Below are positions 25,517-34,014 of a DNA stretch of 45,599 bases, one piece after another. Both the position numbers and the translations under genes were made by a program. The stretch is from Chloroflexota bacterium (GTDB lineage: Bacteria > Chloroflexota > Dehalococcoidia > Bin125). The stretch is from positions 1-45,599 of the forward strand of contig JAPPJZ010000064.1 in the NCBI GenBank assembly GCA_028874365.1, given 5' to 3'. How positions within the stretch are numbered: the stretch's first letter is position 1; each line of letters begins with the position of its first letter. Under the pieces are notes generated by a model, which was not told where the DNA came from, did not search any database, and saw only the letters and a list, made by a program, of their open reading frames with translations.

Positions 25517-26773
25517 CTAGCCCATCGCGCCGTTCACCTGAAGCTCGGCGATACGTCGGTCGCTCAGCCCCAACAGCTCGGCGAAGACGTATTGATTGGC
25601 CTCGCCGAGCCGGGGACCCGGCAAGTCGCGATGCGCCGGTGTTCGCGCAAAATGGATCTGCAGGCCATCGGTCAGATGCTCTCCGACCACCGGGTGGTCG
25701 CGCGTGACGGTCCACTCTCGGGCTCTCATCTGCGGATCGTCGACGACCAGGTCAACACCGTTCTGGACGACGCCGGCGGGGACATCGGCGGCCTGTAGGC
25801 GCTGCATCAGCGCCCGGCCGTCCTGTCCGGCGGTCCAGGATCCGATTTGTTCGTCGAGTTCGTCCTCGTGGCGCAGACGGGCCGGCAGAGTGGCGAACCG
25901 GCGGTCGGTGCGCCAGTGGGGGTGGTCGCTAACCTCGCAGAAGGCCTCCCACTCGGCGTCTGAGGTACAGGTGATCATGATCCAGTTGTCGTCGCCGGCG
26001 GTCGGGTATGTATTGTGCGGAGCGGCCTGCGGCCAGACCGAACGATTGCCGGGCGGATTGCCGGTGTCCCTGTAGCGGCGCCCGTTGACGGTGAAGTCGA
26101 GCGTGGCCGGACCGGTCAGGGCCATGCCCGTTTCGACCTGAGACAGGTCGATCCACTGTCCCGTGCCGGTTTCGCGTCGATGCTTCAGCGCAGCGGTGAT
26201 TGCTGCTGCTGCCGTGAAGCCGGCCATGTGATCGAGGTACGAATAGCCCCAGCCGGCCGGTTCCGGCGCTTCGGGCAAACCAGACATCGCCGTCAAACCG
26301 CTCAATGCTTGTGCGGTCGGTCCCCAGGTCGAGTAGTCACGCTGTGGTCCAGAGTGACCGAAGCCCGAGAGTGAGACGTAGATGATCTCGGGATTCTCCG
26401 CCCGTTGCTCCTCGTAACTGAGGCCCCAGTTCTCAAGGATGCGGGATGAGTAGTTTTCGACGACGACATCCGAGACGCGGATCAGGCGCTTGATCAGGTC
26501 GAGTCCGTCGGGGTGCCGGGCGTTGACGGTGATTGAGCGCTTGTTACGGTCGAGCCAGTTGAACATGGCGCTCGAGTCGGGCGGGTCGAAGCCGTTTGGG
26601 TGGGGGCGCCCGAAACGAATCGAGTCGAGGGTCTGCTCATTCTCGACGCGGATCACTTCCGCGCCGAGGTCGCCGAGCAGCCGGGTGCAGGTGGGTCCAG
26701 CGACGATCCACGTGAAGTCGACAACGCGGACGCCATCGAGCGGTGGACGCGTGTTGGGCTTGGTACCGGTCAT
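25517..26773 (-). CDS. Class III CoA-transferase (CaiB/BaiF family)
   Basis: This 418-residue protein has the family start 'LDGVRVVDFTWIVAGP', 'LGAEVIRVENE', 'KRSITVNARHPDG' and 'GTGQWIDLSQVE'. The catalytic aspartate is present as D181 in 'YLDHMAG'. These enzymes move CoA between carboxylic acids, for example carnitine, formate, succinate or bile-acid-like substrates. It lies between the DUF35 gene (14-bp gap) and the second CoA-transferase gene (2-bp gap). Its likely job is to activate or recycle the acid handled by the thiolase-like/DUF35 pair. Substrate cannot be read from sequence. Confidence 0.9.
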   Translation of the reverse strand: MTGTKPNTRPPLDGVRVVDFTWIVAGPTCTRLLGDLGAEVIRVENEQTLDSIRFGRPHPNGFDPPDSSAMFNWLDRNKRSITVNARHPDGLDLIKRLIRVSDVVVENYSSRILENWGLSYEEQRAENPEIIYVSLSGFGHSGPQRDYSTWGPTAQALSGLTAMSGLPEAPEPAGWGYSYLDHMAGFTAAAAITAALKHRRETGTGQWIDLSQVETGMALTGPATLDFTVNGRRYRDTGNPPGNRSVWPQAAPHNTYPTAGDDNWIMITCTSDAEWEAFCEVSDHPHWRTDRRFATLPARLRHEDELDEQIGSWTAGQDGRALMQRLQAADVPAGVVQNGVDLVVDDPQMRAREWTVTRDHPVVGEHLTDGLQIHFARTPAHRDLPGPRLGEANQYVFAELLGLSDRRIAELQVNGAMG

Positions 26774-26787
26774 CTACGGGGGTGCGC

Positions 26788-27192
26788 TCAGACAGGCTCG
26801 AACTTCGGCAAGGTGAATTCGTCGGTCACATCGTCAAAGACGACCTTCACCCGCAGACCGACACGAACGTCCTCGAGAGGCACATTGACCAGGTTCGTGT
26901 GCATCCTCGGACCTTCGTCGAGTTGCACGACGGCGAGGGTGTAGGGAATCTCGGCCTTCCAGGACGGGTGGTAGAGCTGGTGCATGCGCACCCAAGTGTA
27001 GACCTCACCATTGCCGGCGGACTCGCGCCACTCCCAGTCAGTAGACCAGTCCTTGTAGCAGCGGTCGCTGTAGGGGTACTGGTAGTGGTCGGCCGAGGGG
27101 AAGTACTGAAGCAGCAGCTTGTGCTCCTTGAGGCCGTCGAAGAACGGCTGCGTGTTCTCGTCGGGATTGGGAAGCGGCTTTTCGTAGGCCAT
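26788..27192 (-). CDS. DUF35-type OB-fold protein with lost zinc ribbon
   Basis: This 134-residue protein has the DUF35 order: an N-terminal helix ('PNPDENTQPFFDGLKEHK'), a ribbon region, then the OB-fold with 'GEVYTWVRMHQLYHPSW' and 'PYTLAVVQLDEGPRM' and a C-terminal 'VGLRVKVVFDD'. In the ribbon region only one cysteine remains ('YPYSDRCYKDW'), so the usual four-Cys zinc site is absent. The complete ribbon in the homologue at 551-1087 makes the loss stand out. It follows the thiolase-like gene after 12 bp and should form a complex with it, in the way DUF35 partners bind Ltp-type proteins. Confidence 0.8.
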   Translation of the reverse strand: MAYEKPLPNPDENTQPFFDGLKEHKLLLQYFPSADHYQYPYSDRCYKDWSTDWEWRESAGNGEVYTWVRMHQLYHPSWKAEIPYTLAVVQLDEGPRMHTNLVNVPLEDVRVGLRVKVVFDDVTDEFTLPKFEPV

Positions 27193-27204
27193 TTGCTTGA
27201 CGTC

Positions 27205-28395
27205 CTAGTTCGCGTTGGGCGAGAGGATGAGCGTGCCGTGCGTGTCGAGCGTGCCGCCGTTGCCCGAGCAGAGCACGATGTCGTTCTTCTCGATCTGGCG
27301 ATCTCCGCCCGAGCCGCGAGCCTGGATCACGCCCTCGGAGATCGGCGTCATACCCCACATGTAGTAGGACGACAGTTGTCCGCCGCCGGTGTTGATGGTT
27401 GGAAGTTCGGACTCCGGATCTGAAGGATCCTCAGGGTAGAGGCCGATCGCCTCGCCCGGCTTGGCCAGGCCGTAGTCCTCGATCGTGCGCAGGACGGTGT
27501 ACGTGTAACAGTCGTAGAACTCGCAGATGTCGACATCTTCCGGACCCACGCCGGCCATTTTGTAGGCGGTTTCGCCAGCGATTGTTGCGCCGGATGTGGT
27601 GCCGACCTCGACTTCGGCGTGGGGGAAGTTGCCGGGGTGTCCCTGGCCCATACCCCAGACGTAGGCGGGCGACGACTTGAGGTCGCGCGCTCGCTCGGCG
27701 GTGGTGACGATGGTGCAGACCGCGCCATTGGAGACGAGGCAGCAGTCAAGCAGGTGGAACGGTTCAACGATCCAGCGCGAGTTGTGATAGTCCTCCAGCG
27801 TAAGCGGCTGGCGCATGGTCGCGTGCGGGTTGTCGACGGCGTAGCGACGCTGGGTGACGGAGACGCGGCCGAGGTCGTTGTTGGTGATCCCGTATCGCTC
27901 CATGTAGCGGCGAGCGGCGAGCGCGTAGGATGTGTTCGCGCCGTAGAAGCCGAAGGCGGGCATGAGCGAGGCCATGCCGCTCGGTCCGCGACGCCCGGCT
28001 CCGCCGTATGCGGCTCCCGCCGAGCCGCCCTGTTGCAAGGGAGCGTCGGCGAAGATGCAGGCGATGTAGTTGGCCATTCCGTGGTGCACAGCGAAGGCGG
28101 CGTACTGGACCATGGCGGAGGCGGTTGCGCCGTAAGAGTTCATGTGATTGAGAAGGCGCAGATTGCGTAGGCCGAGGTATCCCTGCAACGGGATGCTGAT
28201 GCCGGTGCCCATCATTCCTGTGATTCCAGGGTTGACGAGCAATCCGTCGATGTCGTCCTTCTGCAGGCCGGCGTCTTCGACGGCCAGACGAACCGACTCG
28301 CCGGCGAACCAGGATGCGTCGTGTCCGTAGACCTTGCCCATCTCGGTAATCCCGAGTCCGCAAATCGCCGTTTGTCCCCTGATCGGATCGCTCAT
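27205..28395 (-). CDS. Thiolase-like (Ltp/SCPx type) protein, probable aldolase subunit
   Basis: This 396-residue thiolase-fold protein lacks the standard catalytic set. The N-terminal nucleophile loop reads 'NHMNSYGATASAMV' (about 84-96) with no cysteine. The C-terminal GHPxG histidine loop reads 'GGGQLSSYYMWGMT'. The fold itself is clear ('AICGLGITEMG', 'EDVDICEFYDCYTY', 'NDIVLCSGNGG'). Lack of these residues is a feature of Ltp2-like proteins, which cleave beta-hydroxyacyl-CoA side chains by retro-aldol chemistry together with a DUF35 partner. GAGGAG supports the ATG, and TAAACT at 28427-28422 could be its -10 box. It is the first gene of the six-gene minus operon. Confidence 0.84.
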   Translation of the reverse strand: MSDPIRGQTAICGLGITEMGKVYGHDASWFAGESVRLAVEDAGLQKDDIDGLLVNPGITGMMGTGISIPLQGYLGLRNLRLLNHMNSYGATASAMVQYAAFAVHHGMANYIACIFADAPLQQGGSAGAAYGGAGRRGPSGMASLMPAFGFYGANTSYALAARRYMERYGITNNDLGRVSVTQRRYAVDNPHATMRQPLTLEDYHNSRWIVEPFHLLDCCLVSNGAVCTIVTTAERARDLKSSPAYVWGMGQGHPGNFPHAEVEVGTTSGATIAGETAYKMAGVGPEDVDICEFYDCYTYTVLRTIEDYGLAKPGEAIGLYPEDPSDPESELPTINTGGGQLSSYYMWGMTPISEGVIQARGSGGDRQIEKNDIVLCSGNGGTLDTHGTLILSPNAN

Positions 28396-28421
28396 GTGAA
28401 ACTCCTCGCAAACTCGCGGTC

Positions 28422-28427
28422 AGTTTA
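28422..28427 (-). promoter_or_regulatory. -10-like TAAACT ahead of the thiolase-like operon
   Basis: TAAACT on the minus strand lies 27 bases before the start codon at 28395, and GAGGAG follows it. The flanking bases (GCTAAACTG) are the same as those upstream of the LysM/M23 gene at 31691-31699. No good -35 box was found. Confidence 0.35.
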
Positions 28428-28445
28428 GCAGCGGGTCGGTTGCGC

Positions 28446-29258
28446 CTAGAGCACGGTGATGTCTTCGCCGCCGTCGACGTTGATGGTGTTTCCGGTGACC
28501 CAGTTGGAGTCGTCGAGGCTGAGGGCGATGATCGCCCTGGCGATGTCGCCGGGCTCGGTCACACGCCCTGATGGGTTGTGATTCTGGGCGAAGTCGAGCA
28601 GTTGCATACCGGCTGGAATCTTCTCGAGCGCCGGCGTGTGCGTGATTCCTGCTTTGATTGCATTGGCCGCGATGCCCTGGGGCGCGAGCTCGACGGCGAG
28701 CTGTCTCAGATGCGCGGCCAGCGCCGCCTTGGCCGCCGATACTGCGCCGTATTGCGGGATCACACGGAGGTCGCCGCCGGAGGTCATGCCGTAGATCTTG
28801 CTTCCGGCGGCGAGCAGGCCTCTGCCGACCATGTCCTGGGTCCAATAGACGACGGAGTTGGCCATCACGTCGAGGGTCATTTCCATCTGCCGTTGGGTGA
28901 TCGGGCGGTCCTCCTTCGCTCCGATGTACGGACCGAGCGTGCCAAAGGCGAGTGAGTGGAGGAGGACGCGCACCGAACGCGGTCCACCATCGGCTTCGAG
29001 CTGCTCGCGCAGGGCGTCCAGCATGTCGCCTCGCTTAGCTTCGTCGGCGGCGTTCATGTTGTGAAAGACCGCTCGCCGGCCGTGTGACTCGATCTCTGCC
29101 ACGATTTGCTCGACGTTGGCCATGGTTGAGCGGCGGTCGAGGTGAACGCCGGCGATGTTCATGCCGGCCTCGGCGAGCGCCACTGCAGTCGTGCCGCCGA
29201 ACCCCGAGGATGCACCGAGGATGAGTGCCCACTGGCCGTCGAGTTGTGGATGTCGCAC
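28446..29258 (-). CDS. Enoyl-reductase-like SDR (FabI/FabL type)
   Basis: This 270-residue divergent SDR has the N-terminal 'ALILGASSGFGG' and 'HSLAFGTLGPY' (the FabI 'HSxxF' position), and a catalytic Y-x6-K ('YGAVSAAK') instead of the Y-x3-K of classical SDRs. It ends 'VTGNTINVDGGEDI'. Y-x6-K is typical of FabI/FabL enoyl-ACP reductases, so reduction of an enoyl thioester is the best guess. It lies behind the M20 peptidase gene on the same strand (49-bp gap) and ahead of the thiolase-like operon (50-bp gap). The substrate may be an enoyl-CoA from the neighbouring pathway rather than a fatty-acid intermediate. Confidence 0.8.
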   Translation of the reverse strand: MRHPQLDGQWALILGASSGFGGTTAVALAEAGMNIAGVHLDRRSTMANVEQIVAEIESHGRRAVFHNMNAADEAKRGDMLDALREQLEADGGPRSVRVLLHSLAFGTLGPYIGAKEDRPITQRQMEMTLDVMANSVVYWTQDMVGRGLLAAGSKIYGMTSGGDLRVIPQYGAVSAAKAALAAHLRQLAVELAPQGIAANAIKAGITHTPALEKIPAGMQLLDFAQNHNPSGRVTEPGDIARAIIALSLDDSNWVTGNTINVDGGEDITVL

Positions 29259-29307
29259 GGTTGGCCTCCCTGCTGCTAGCTGTCGGCGAGGTTGTCCAAT
29301 GCCGGAA

Positions 29308-30633
29308 TCAGAGACGCTGGGCGTTGGTGAAGCGCCGGACGACCTCGAAGAGGATCTGAATGCCGGTGTTCAGGCCTTCGATCGGCGTTCGCTCGTTGTG
29401 TCCGTGGACACCGGCGGCGAGGGAGGCGTCCATCAAGGTGGGGACGAATCCGTACGAGTGGACGCCATGACGTCGCAGGACGCGGGAGTCGGTGAATCCG
29501 ACGCAGGTTGATGGGATGACCAGCGCGCCCTCGACCTGCTCTCGCACCACGTCTTCGATCACGCTGACCATTTCGGTCTCGAAGTTGCTTGACGGTCCCA
29601 TGCTGCCGAAAACGACCTCGACGTTTACCTTGTCGTCGTCGATCACGTCACGCATGGACTTGATGAAGTCGTCGTAGGATTCGCCGGGCAACAGGCGGCA
29701 ATCGAGCGTAGCTTCAGCATCGGCGGGGATCACATTGTGCTTGATCCCGCTGGTGGCGCCGGTGTTGGAGATGGTGTCCCGGGTGACTGCTGCAAATGCC
29801 GGGTAGGTCTGGCAGAGCTTGCTGAAGCTCGGCGACGCGCCGCCCCAGGCGTTCGCGTCTCGCATACGCTGGATTGCTTCGGCGGTGTGCGGTTGTACCG
29901 TGACCGCGCGATCCCAGTTCTGGACGGCGAAGAGCGCTCGAACGAGGCGCTCGACCGCGTTGTCGCCGTGTGGTGTCGAGCCGTGGCCCGGCTGACCTTC
30001 GGCTCGGAGCTTGAGCCAGAGCGGCGACTTCTCGGAGGGCGAACAGGCGAACACCGGCCGATTGGAGCCGAGCAGGTTTAGCGCGCCCATGCCGCCCTCG
30101 TTGAGTGCGAACTCGGGCTCCGTGATCCAATCCGGCTCGTTCTGGTCGAGCCACTCCATCCCGAACGACGAACCTGCCTCCTCGTCCGCGACGGCGAGGA
30201 AGACGATGTCGCGATTGGGGGTGAGATTGAGACGCTTGAACAGCAACATAACGAGCAGTTCGAGCGTGCCCATGCCCTTCATATCGAGCGCGCCACGACC
30301 CCAGAGCATGCCATCCCGCTCTACCGCTGCGAACGGGTCCACGTCCCAGAATTCCTCCTGGACCGGCACAACGTCGGTGTGGTTGAGGAGCATCAGGGGG
30401 CGTTGTTCACCCGTGCCCTTCAGGCGGGTTCGCATCGAAACGCGTCCGGGGCCGGCCTGCACGTATTCGCATTCGTAGCCTTCGGCCTCGAGAATCGGCG
30501 CGAGGAACTCGGCTGCGGCCTGTTCATTGCCGGGCGGGTTGGACGTGTTGATACGCAGATAGTCGCGCAAAACGGACGTGATTTCGGCCGTCACATCGTC
30601 CCAGTTGATGCCGAGTTGGGGTGTGGTGGTCAT
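29308..30633 (-). CDS. M20 family metallopeptidase/deacylase
   Basis: This 441-residue M20 (ArgE/DapE/ACY1/CPG2) enzyme has zinc motifs 'LLNHTDVVP' and 'GRGALDMKG', the catalytic 'ADEEAGS', and a dimerisation domain in the middle ('KLRAEGQPGHGSTPHGDNA', with the conserved His). It hydrolyses amide bonds of small N-acyl amino acids or dipeptides in the cytosol. No signal peptide. It is of usual length and complete. Neighbours are the sirtuin gene upstream (30-bp gap) and an SDR gene downstream. The specific substrate is not determinable. Confidence 0.9.
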   Translation of the reverse strand: MTTTPQLGINWDDVTAEITSVLRDYLRINTSNPPGNEQAAAEFLAPILEAEGYECEYVQAGPGRVSMRTRLKGTGEQRPLMLLNHTDVVPVQEEFWDVDPFAAVERDGMLWGRGALDMKGMGTLELLVMLLFKRLNLTPNRDIVFLAVADEEAGSSFGMEWLDQNEPDWITEPEFALNEGGMGALNLLGSNRPVFACSPSEKSPLWLKLRAEGQPGHGSTPHGDNAVERLVRALFAVQNWDRAVTVQPHTAEAIQRMRDANAWGGASPSFSKLCQTYPAFAAVTRDTISNTGATSGIKHNVIPADAEATLDCRLLPGESYDDFIKSMRDVIDDDKVNVEVVFGSMGPSSNFETEMVSVIEDVVREQVEGALVIPSTCVGFTDSRVLRRHGVHSYGFVPTLMDASLAAGVHGHNERTPIEGLNTGIQILFEVVRRFTNAQRL

Positions 30634-30663
30634 GCTGCGAGTATACGTACCGGGTGGTTGTAC

Positions 30664-31470
30664 TCAGGTCGATTCGTCGGCTTGAATGCGCTTCACTTCA
30701 GCAACGATGCGAGACATCAACTCGCCCGCTTTGTCGTGGATCGCTACCGCGCAGTACTGGCTGATGATCGTGGGATCGAGATTCACTTCGATCATCGGAT
30801 GGCCGCGCTGACCAACGGCGAAGGCGAAGTCCGCTGCGGGGGAGACCACAGCTGTCGTGCCGACGAGGATCACGCAGTCGGCCCTGGATGACTCCTGGTA
30901 GCAGCGCTGCAGGCAGTCGGGCGGAATCGGCTCGCCGAACATGACGGTGTCGGTCTTGACGATGCCGCCGCAGTGATCACAACGCGGAGGGAAGATCTCG
31001 GGGATTTCGTCGAACGGGGAGCGGGAATTGCAGGCGATGCAGCGGAGCAGCGTCGAACAGCCGTGGATCTCGGTCAGGCTGGCCGCGCCGGCGGCTCGAT
31101 GTAGGCCGTCCACGTTCTGCGTGATGATGTGCTTCAGCACGCCGATGCGCTCGAGCTCGGCCATCGCGTAGTGCGCGTCGTTAGGTTCGGCCTGGGCGAT
31201 CGTCGCGGTGAGTTCGTCTGGGTTGCGCCGACGCTCGGCGACGCTCTTCCACCACTCGGCGGGATCGGCGGAGAACTGTTCGTACTGATTCAGGGGCGGC
31301 TCGCCGTGTTTGGTCCAGAGACCATCCTTGCCTCGAAAGGTGGGAATTCCTGACTCGGCGGAGATCCCGGCACCGGTGAGCGCGATGCAGTACCGAGACT
31401 GCGCGAGTAGCTCGGCCGCTCGCGTGATCGAGTCCTGATGCTGATCTCGAGGATCCGGCTGGCTGGACAT
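30664..31470 (-). CDS. Sir2-family NAD-dependent protein deacylase
   Basis: This 268-residue sirtuin has 'ALTGAGISAESGIPTFRG', 'TQNVDGLH', the catalytic histidine in 'EIHGC', and a four-Cys zinc site ('LRCIACNS' and 'PRCDHCGG'). It ends the fold with 'ILVGTTAVVSPAADF' and 'IEVNLDPT'. It removes acyl groups from lysine using NAD; in a genome rich in acyl-CoA enzymes, an acyl-CoA synthetase is a plausible target (inference). There is no strong Shine-Dalgarno. A short ORF with a very good one and two hairpins lie just upstream (31496-31605). Confidence 0.92.
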   Translation of the reverse strand: MSSQPDPRDQHQDSITRAAELLAQSRYCIALTGAGISAESGIPTFRGKDGLWTKHGEPPLNQYEQFSADPAEWWKSVAERRRNPDELTATIAQAEPNDAHYAMAELERIGVLKHIITQNVDGLHRAAGAASLTEIHGCSTLLRCIACNSRSPFDEIPEIFPPRCDHCGGIVKTDTVMFGEPIPPDCLQRCYQESSRADCVILVGTTAVVSPAADFAFAVGQRGHPMIEVNLDPTIISQYCAVAIHDKAGELMSRIVAEVKRIQADEST

Positions 31471-31539
31471 GCGTGGCAGTCTCTCAGATATGACAACGCC
31501 CCCTGCCGGGGGCGCATCATCCTGTGTGCTTCAGGCTCC

Positions 31540-31605
31540 CTAACGGGAGCCAAGACGATCGACTTGAAGTACTCCGTAAACGAGGTGAATGTTCAGCTTG
31601 CGCAT
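31540..31605 (-). CDS. Possible 21-residue leader peptide upstream of the sirtuin gene
   Basis: An ATG at 31605 follows GAGAGGAGG four bases upstream, the strongest ribosome-binding site in this region. It opens a 21-codon frame (MRKLNIHLVYGVLQVDRLGS plus Arg). Its stop codon lies in the loop of a hairpin, GGCTCCC pairing with GGGAGCC (31533-31550). A second hairpin, CGCCCCC pairing with GGGGGCG (31497-31514), stands between it and the sirtuin start. The layout is like an attenuator or a tiny stand-alone gene. No match to a known leader is recognised. Confidence 0.4.
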   Translation of the reverse strand: MRKLNIHLVYGVLQVDRLGSR

Positions 31606-31750
31606 CGATTCCTCCTCTCCGTTCCCAACCGCTGTCATGGTAACTGATCCGATCGGGGTTGTCACGCGCCACCACCCCCCACTGTCCTCGGCTAAACTGC
31701 CGACGTAACGGAGCCGCTGCGCAGCTGCACACGGTCCCTGGGAGTAGTCG

Positions 31751-33067
31751 ATGTCGAGGATCGCCCAGCCATTGGCCAACAGTCGACTTGGCGGTTGGGC
31801 GCTGGTGGAGAGTCCGCAGCGGCAGCTGGCGGACGGCGGGCAGCAATGGTCGCTAATCATCGTCGCCGCGGCGGCGTTGGTTGCGATGGCGGCCGTGGTG
31901 TTCGATATCCGTATCTCTCCCGGACGGGACACCGCGATCGTGCTTCCGTCCGCCGCGACCATCAGCTCGACGGATGCAGCCAGCGTTACGCAACGTACCG
32001 TTGCGCCGCCGAGCAGTGAGCCAACCGACGCCGTTGTCGCTGCACGTGATTCCGGCGTGTCGACGACGGTCGACTCTGCGGCTCCATCAGGCCGGGAGTC
32101 GGTGTCGCCCGCAGATACGCCAACGACAGTTGCGCCACCGGCCGCCGCGACTGGGAGCAATGCGGCCGAATCAACAGTTGCAGCCGCGCTCGCCAGCGAA
32201 GAGGCGGCGCCCGCCACCGCCGAACCGGAGATCGCCGCTTCGGCTGCCGCGGATGACCCGGCGTCGCGCATCCGCAAGTACCTCGGGCTCCACGCAGGCG
32301 CCCAGCTTCCCGTGTCATTCAGCTACGAGGTACAGCCCGGAGACACCGCAACCAGCATTGCGGAGCGATTCGGCCTCGAGGAAGCGACCGTTCTGTTCAA
32401 CAACTGGGACATCTACAACCCACACCTCTTGACTCCGGGCCAGGTACTGCAGTTGCCGCCGGTCAACGGCTTGGTGTACACCGTGCAGCCCGGCGACACG
32501 CTCGATGTGCTGATGGACAGATATCTGGCGGACCGCGACGCCACCCTGAGCTACCCGGCCAACGAGATCACGAGTCCTCAGCAAATCTTCGTCGGGCAGC
32601 GGCTGTTGCTGGTCCATGGTTCAGCCTCGGTCGCGACGCCAGTCACATCGACGGCCAGCCACAGCCAAGCGACCGCAACGTGGACAGAACCAGACTTCGT
32701 GCTCTATCTCCGGTACGACAAGATCAGCGATTACTTCGGCACCGCTCGTGCGAACTCGGTCGGCTACCACACCGGCGTGGACTACGTTGCGCCGGTGGGC
32801 GAGCTTGTCGGTGCGGCCGCCGCCGGGGTGGTCTCGGTGGCGACCTGGGACCCGTCGTACGGCAACTGGGTGGAGATTGACCATGGCGGCGGCTATCGGT
32901 CGCGCTATGCCCACCTGGACATCATCAACGTGCGCGAGGGTCAGTGGATCGAAGCGGGCAACTACGTGGGGACTGTGGGCAACACGGGGAACTCGTCAGG
33001 CGCGCATCTACACTTTGAGATCATCGTCAACGGCGAAGCGGTCAACCCGCTGGCCTGGCTGAACTAG
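31751..33067 (+). CDS. LysM-domain M23 peptidase (membrane-anchored)
   Basis: This 438-residue cell-wall hydrolase has one membrane segment (about residues 34-54) and a Ser/Thr/Ala/Pro-rich linker (about 60-175). Two LysM repeats follow ('YEVQPGDTATSIAERFG' and 'YTVQPGDTLDVLMDRY', about 194-290), then a C-terminal M23 endopeptidase domain. The domain has zinc ligands in 'GYHTGVDYVAP' and 'GAHLHFEI', plus 'RYAHLD'. Its layout is normal for a murein endopeptidase or a septal LytM factor, so a catalytically active enzyme is likely. GGGAG stands before the ATG; TAAACT (31693-31698) could be its -10 box. It is followed by two hydrolase genes on the same strand. Confidence 0.92.
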   Translation: MSRIAQPLANSRLGGWALVESPQRQLADGGQQWSLIIVAAAALVAMAAVVFDIRISPGRDTAIVLPSAATISSTDAASVTQRTVAPPSSEPTDAVVAARDSGVSTTVDSAAPSGRESVSPADTPTTVAPPAAATGSNAAESTVAAALASEEAAPATAEPEIAASAAADDPASRIRKYLGLHAGAQLPVSFSYEVQPGDTATSIAERFGLEEATVLFNNWDIYNPHLLTPGQVLQLPPVNGLVYTVQPGDTLDVLMDRYLADRDATLSYPANEITSPQQIFVGQRLLLVHGSASVATPVTSTASHSQATATWTEPDFVLYLRYDKISDYFGTARANSVGYHTGVDYVAPVGELVGAAAAGVVSVATWDPSYGNWVEIDHGGGYRSRYAHLDIINVREGQWIEAGNYVGTVGNTGNSSGAHLHFEIIVNGEAVNPLAWLN

Positions 33068-33117
33068 CTGTCATCCTCGAGTAGCGCGCTGTGGCCGCTT
33101 GAGGCGGAGGTGTTTTC

Positions 33118-34014
33118 ATGAGCGCTGCGGAAGCCGGTTTCGATCCGGCCGGATGGACGCACGACTACGCCAATACGAACGGCGTGCGATTGCACTATGT
33201 GTCGCAGGGCGAGGGCCCACTGGTGCTGTTGCTGCACGGCTTTCCCGAGCACTGGTACTCGTGGCGATTCCAAATCGGCCCACTGGCTGAGGCTGGTTTT
33301 CGCGTTGCCGCGCCCGACCTGAGGGGTTACAACCTCTCGGATAAACCGCGCGGCGGATATGACATCAAGAATCTGACCAAGGACGTTCGCGGGCTGATTC
33401 GCGCCCTGGGCGAGCAATCGGCCACGGTGGTCGGCCATGACTGGGGCGGGGTCATCGCCCTGCAGTTCCCGATCGACTACCCGGCGGCGTGCGACCGTCT
33501 CGTGGTGATGAACGCGCCGCTGATTCGGTCTTGGTACTGGGGCCGGCGCAACTACCCGAACAACGTGTACGCACTGCTGATGCAGGTTCCGGGTCTGGCC
33601 GAACGTCGAAACTGGGCGGACATCGACGCAACCACCAGGCAGGTCTTCGCCGGCGTCGCGGCCGGCAACGACGCATTCACGGACGAGGACATCGTGACGT
33701 TCGCCGAGGCGCTCAAGCAACCGAAGGCGCTGTCCTCCGCGATGAAGTACTACCGATCGATTTACTGGCCCGACTGGTTCCTGACCTGGCCCGATCGCAA
33801 CGAACGGATTACCTGTCCGACCCAGTTCATCTGGGGCAAAGAGGATCCTGCGGTTCGATTGCCGTTCATGGAGGAGGCGGCCGAACGGGTCGACGATTTG
33901 CGGATAACGCTGGTCGACAACGCCGGTCACTGGGTGCAGCAAGAGCGACCGGTTGAAGTCACCGCGGCGATGCTCGATTTCCTGGCTCCGCAGGCAGCTG
34001 GAGCATCCTCGTAA
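33118..34014 (+). CDS. Alpha/beta hydrolase, epoxide hydrolase-like
   Basis: This 298-residue alpha/beta hydrolase has the oxyanion motif 'LLLHGFPEHWYSWR' and the nucleophile Asp in 'VVGHDWGG'. The acid lies in 'IWGKEDPAV' and the histidine in 'DNAGHWVQQERP'. HGFPE plus Asp nucleophile is the epoxide hydrolase/haloalkane dehalogenase pattern, and 'PDLRGYNLSDKP' is typical of epoxide hydrolases. It probably opens epoxides to diols. GGAGGT upstream fixes the start. Its stop overlaps the start of the next hydrolase gene (TAATG), so the two are translationally coupled. Confidence 0.9.
   Translation: MSAAEAGFDPAGWTHDYANTNGVRLHYVSQGEGPLVLLLHGFPEHWYSWRFQIGPLAEAGFRVAAPDLRGYNLSDKPRGGYDIKNLTKDVRGLIRALGEQSATVVGHDWGGVIALQFPIDYPAACDRLVVMNAPLIRSWYWGRRNYPNNVYALLMQVPGLAERRNWADIDATTRQVFAGVAAGNDAFTDEDIVTFAEALKQPKALSSAMKYYRSIYWPDWFLTWPDRNERITCPTQFIWGKEDPAVRLPFMEEAAERVDDLRITLVDNAGHWVQQERPVEVTAAMLDFLAPQAAGASS

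Noticed and set aside
31620-31750. Cyclic-di-AMP (ydaO) riboswitch ahead of the LysM/M23 gene
   Set aside because: This gene type often has one, but the conserved GGGUGAAUC-like core segments are absent; only a short CGGC/GCCG stem is present.
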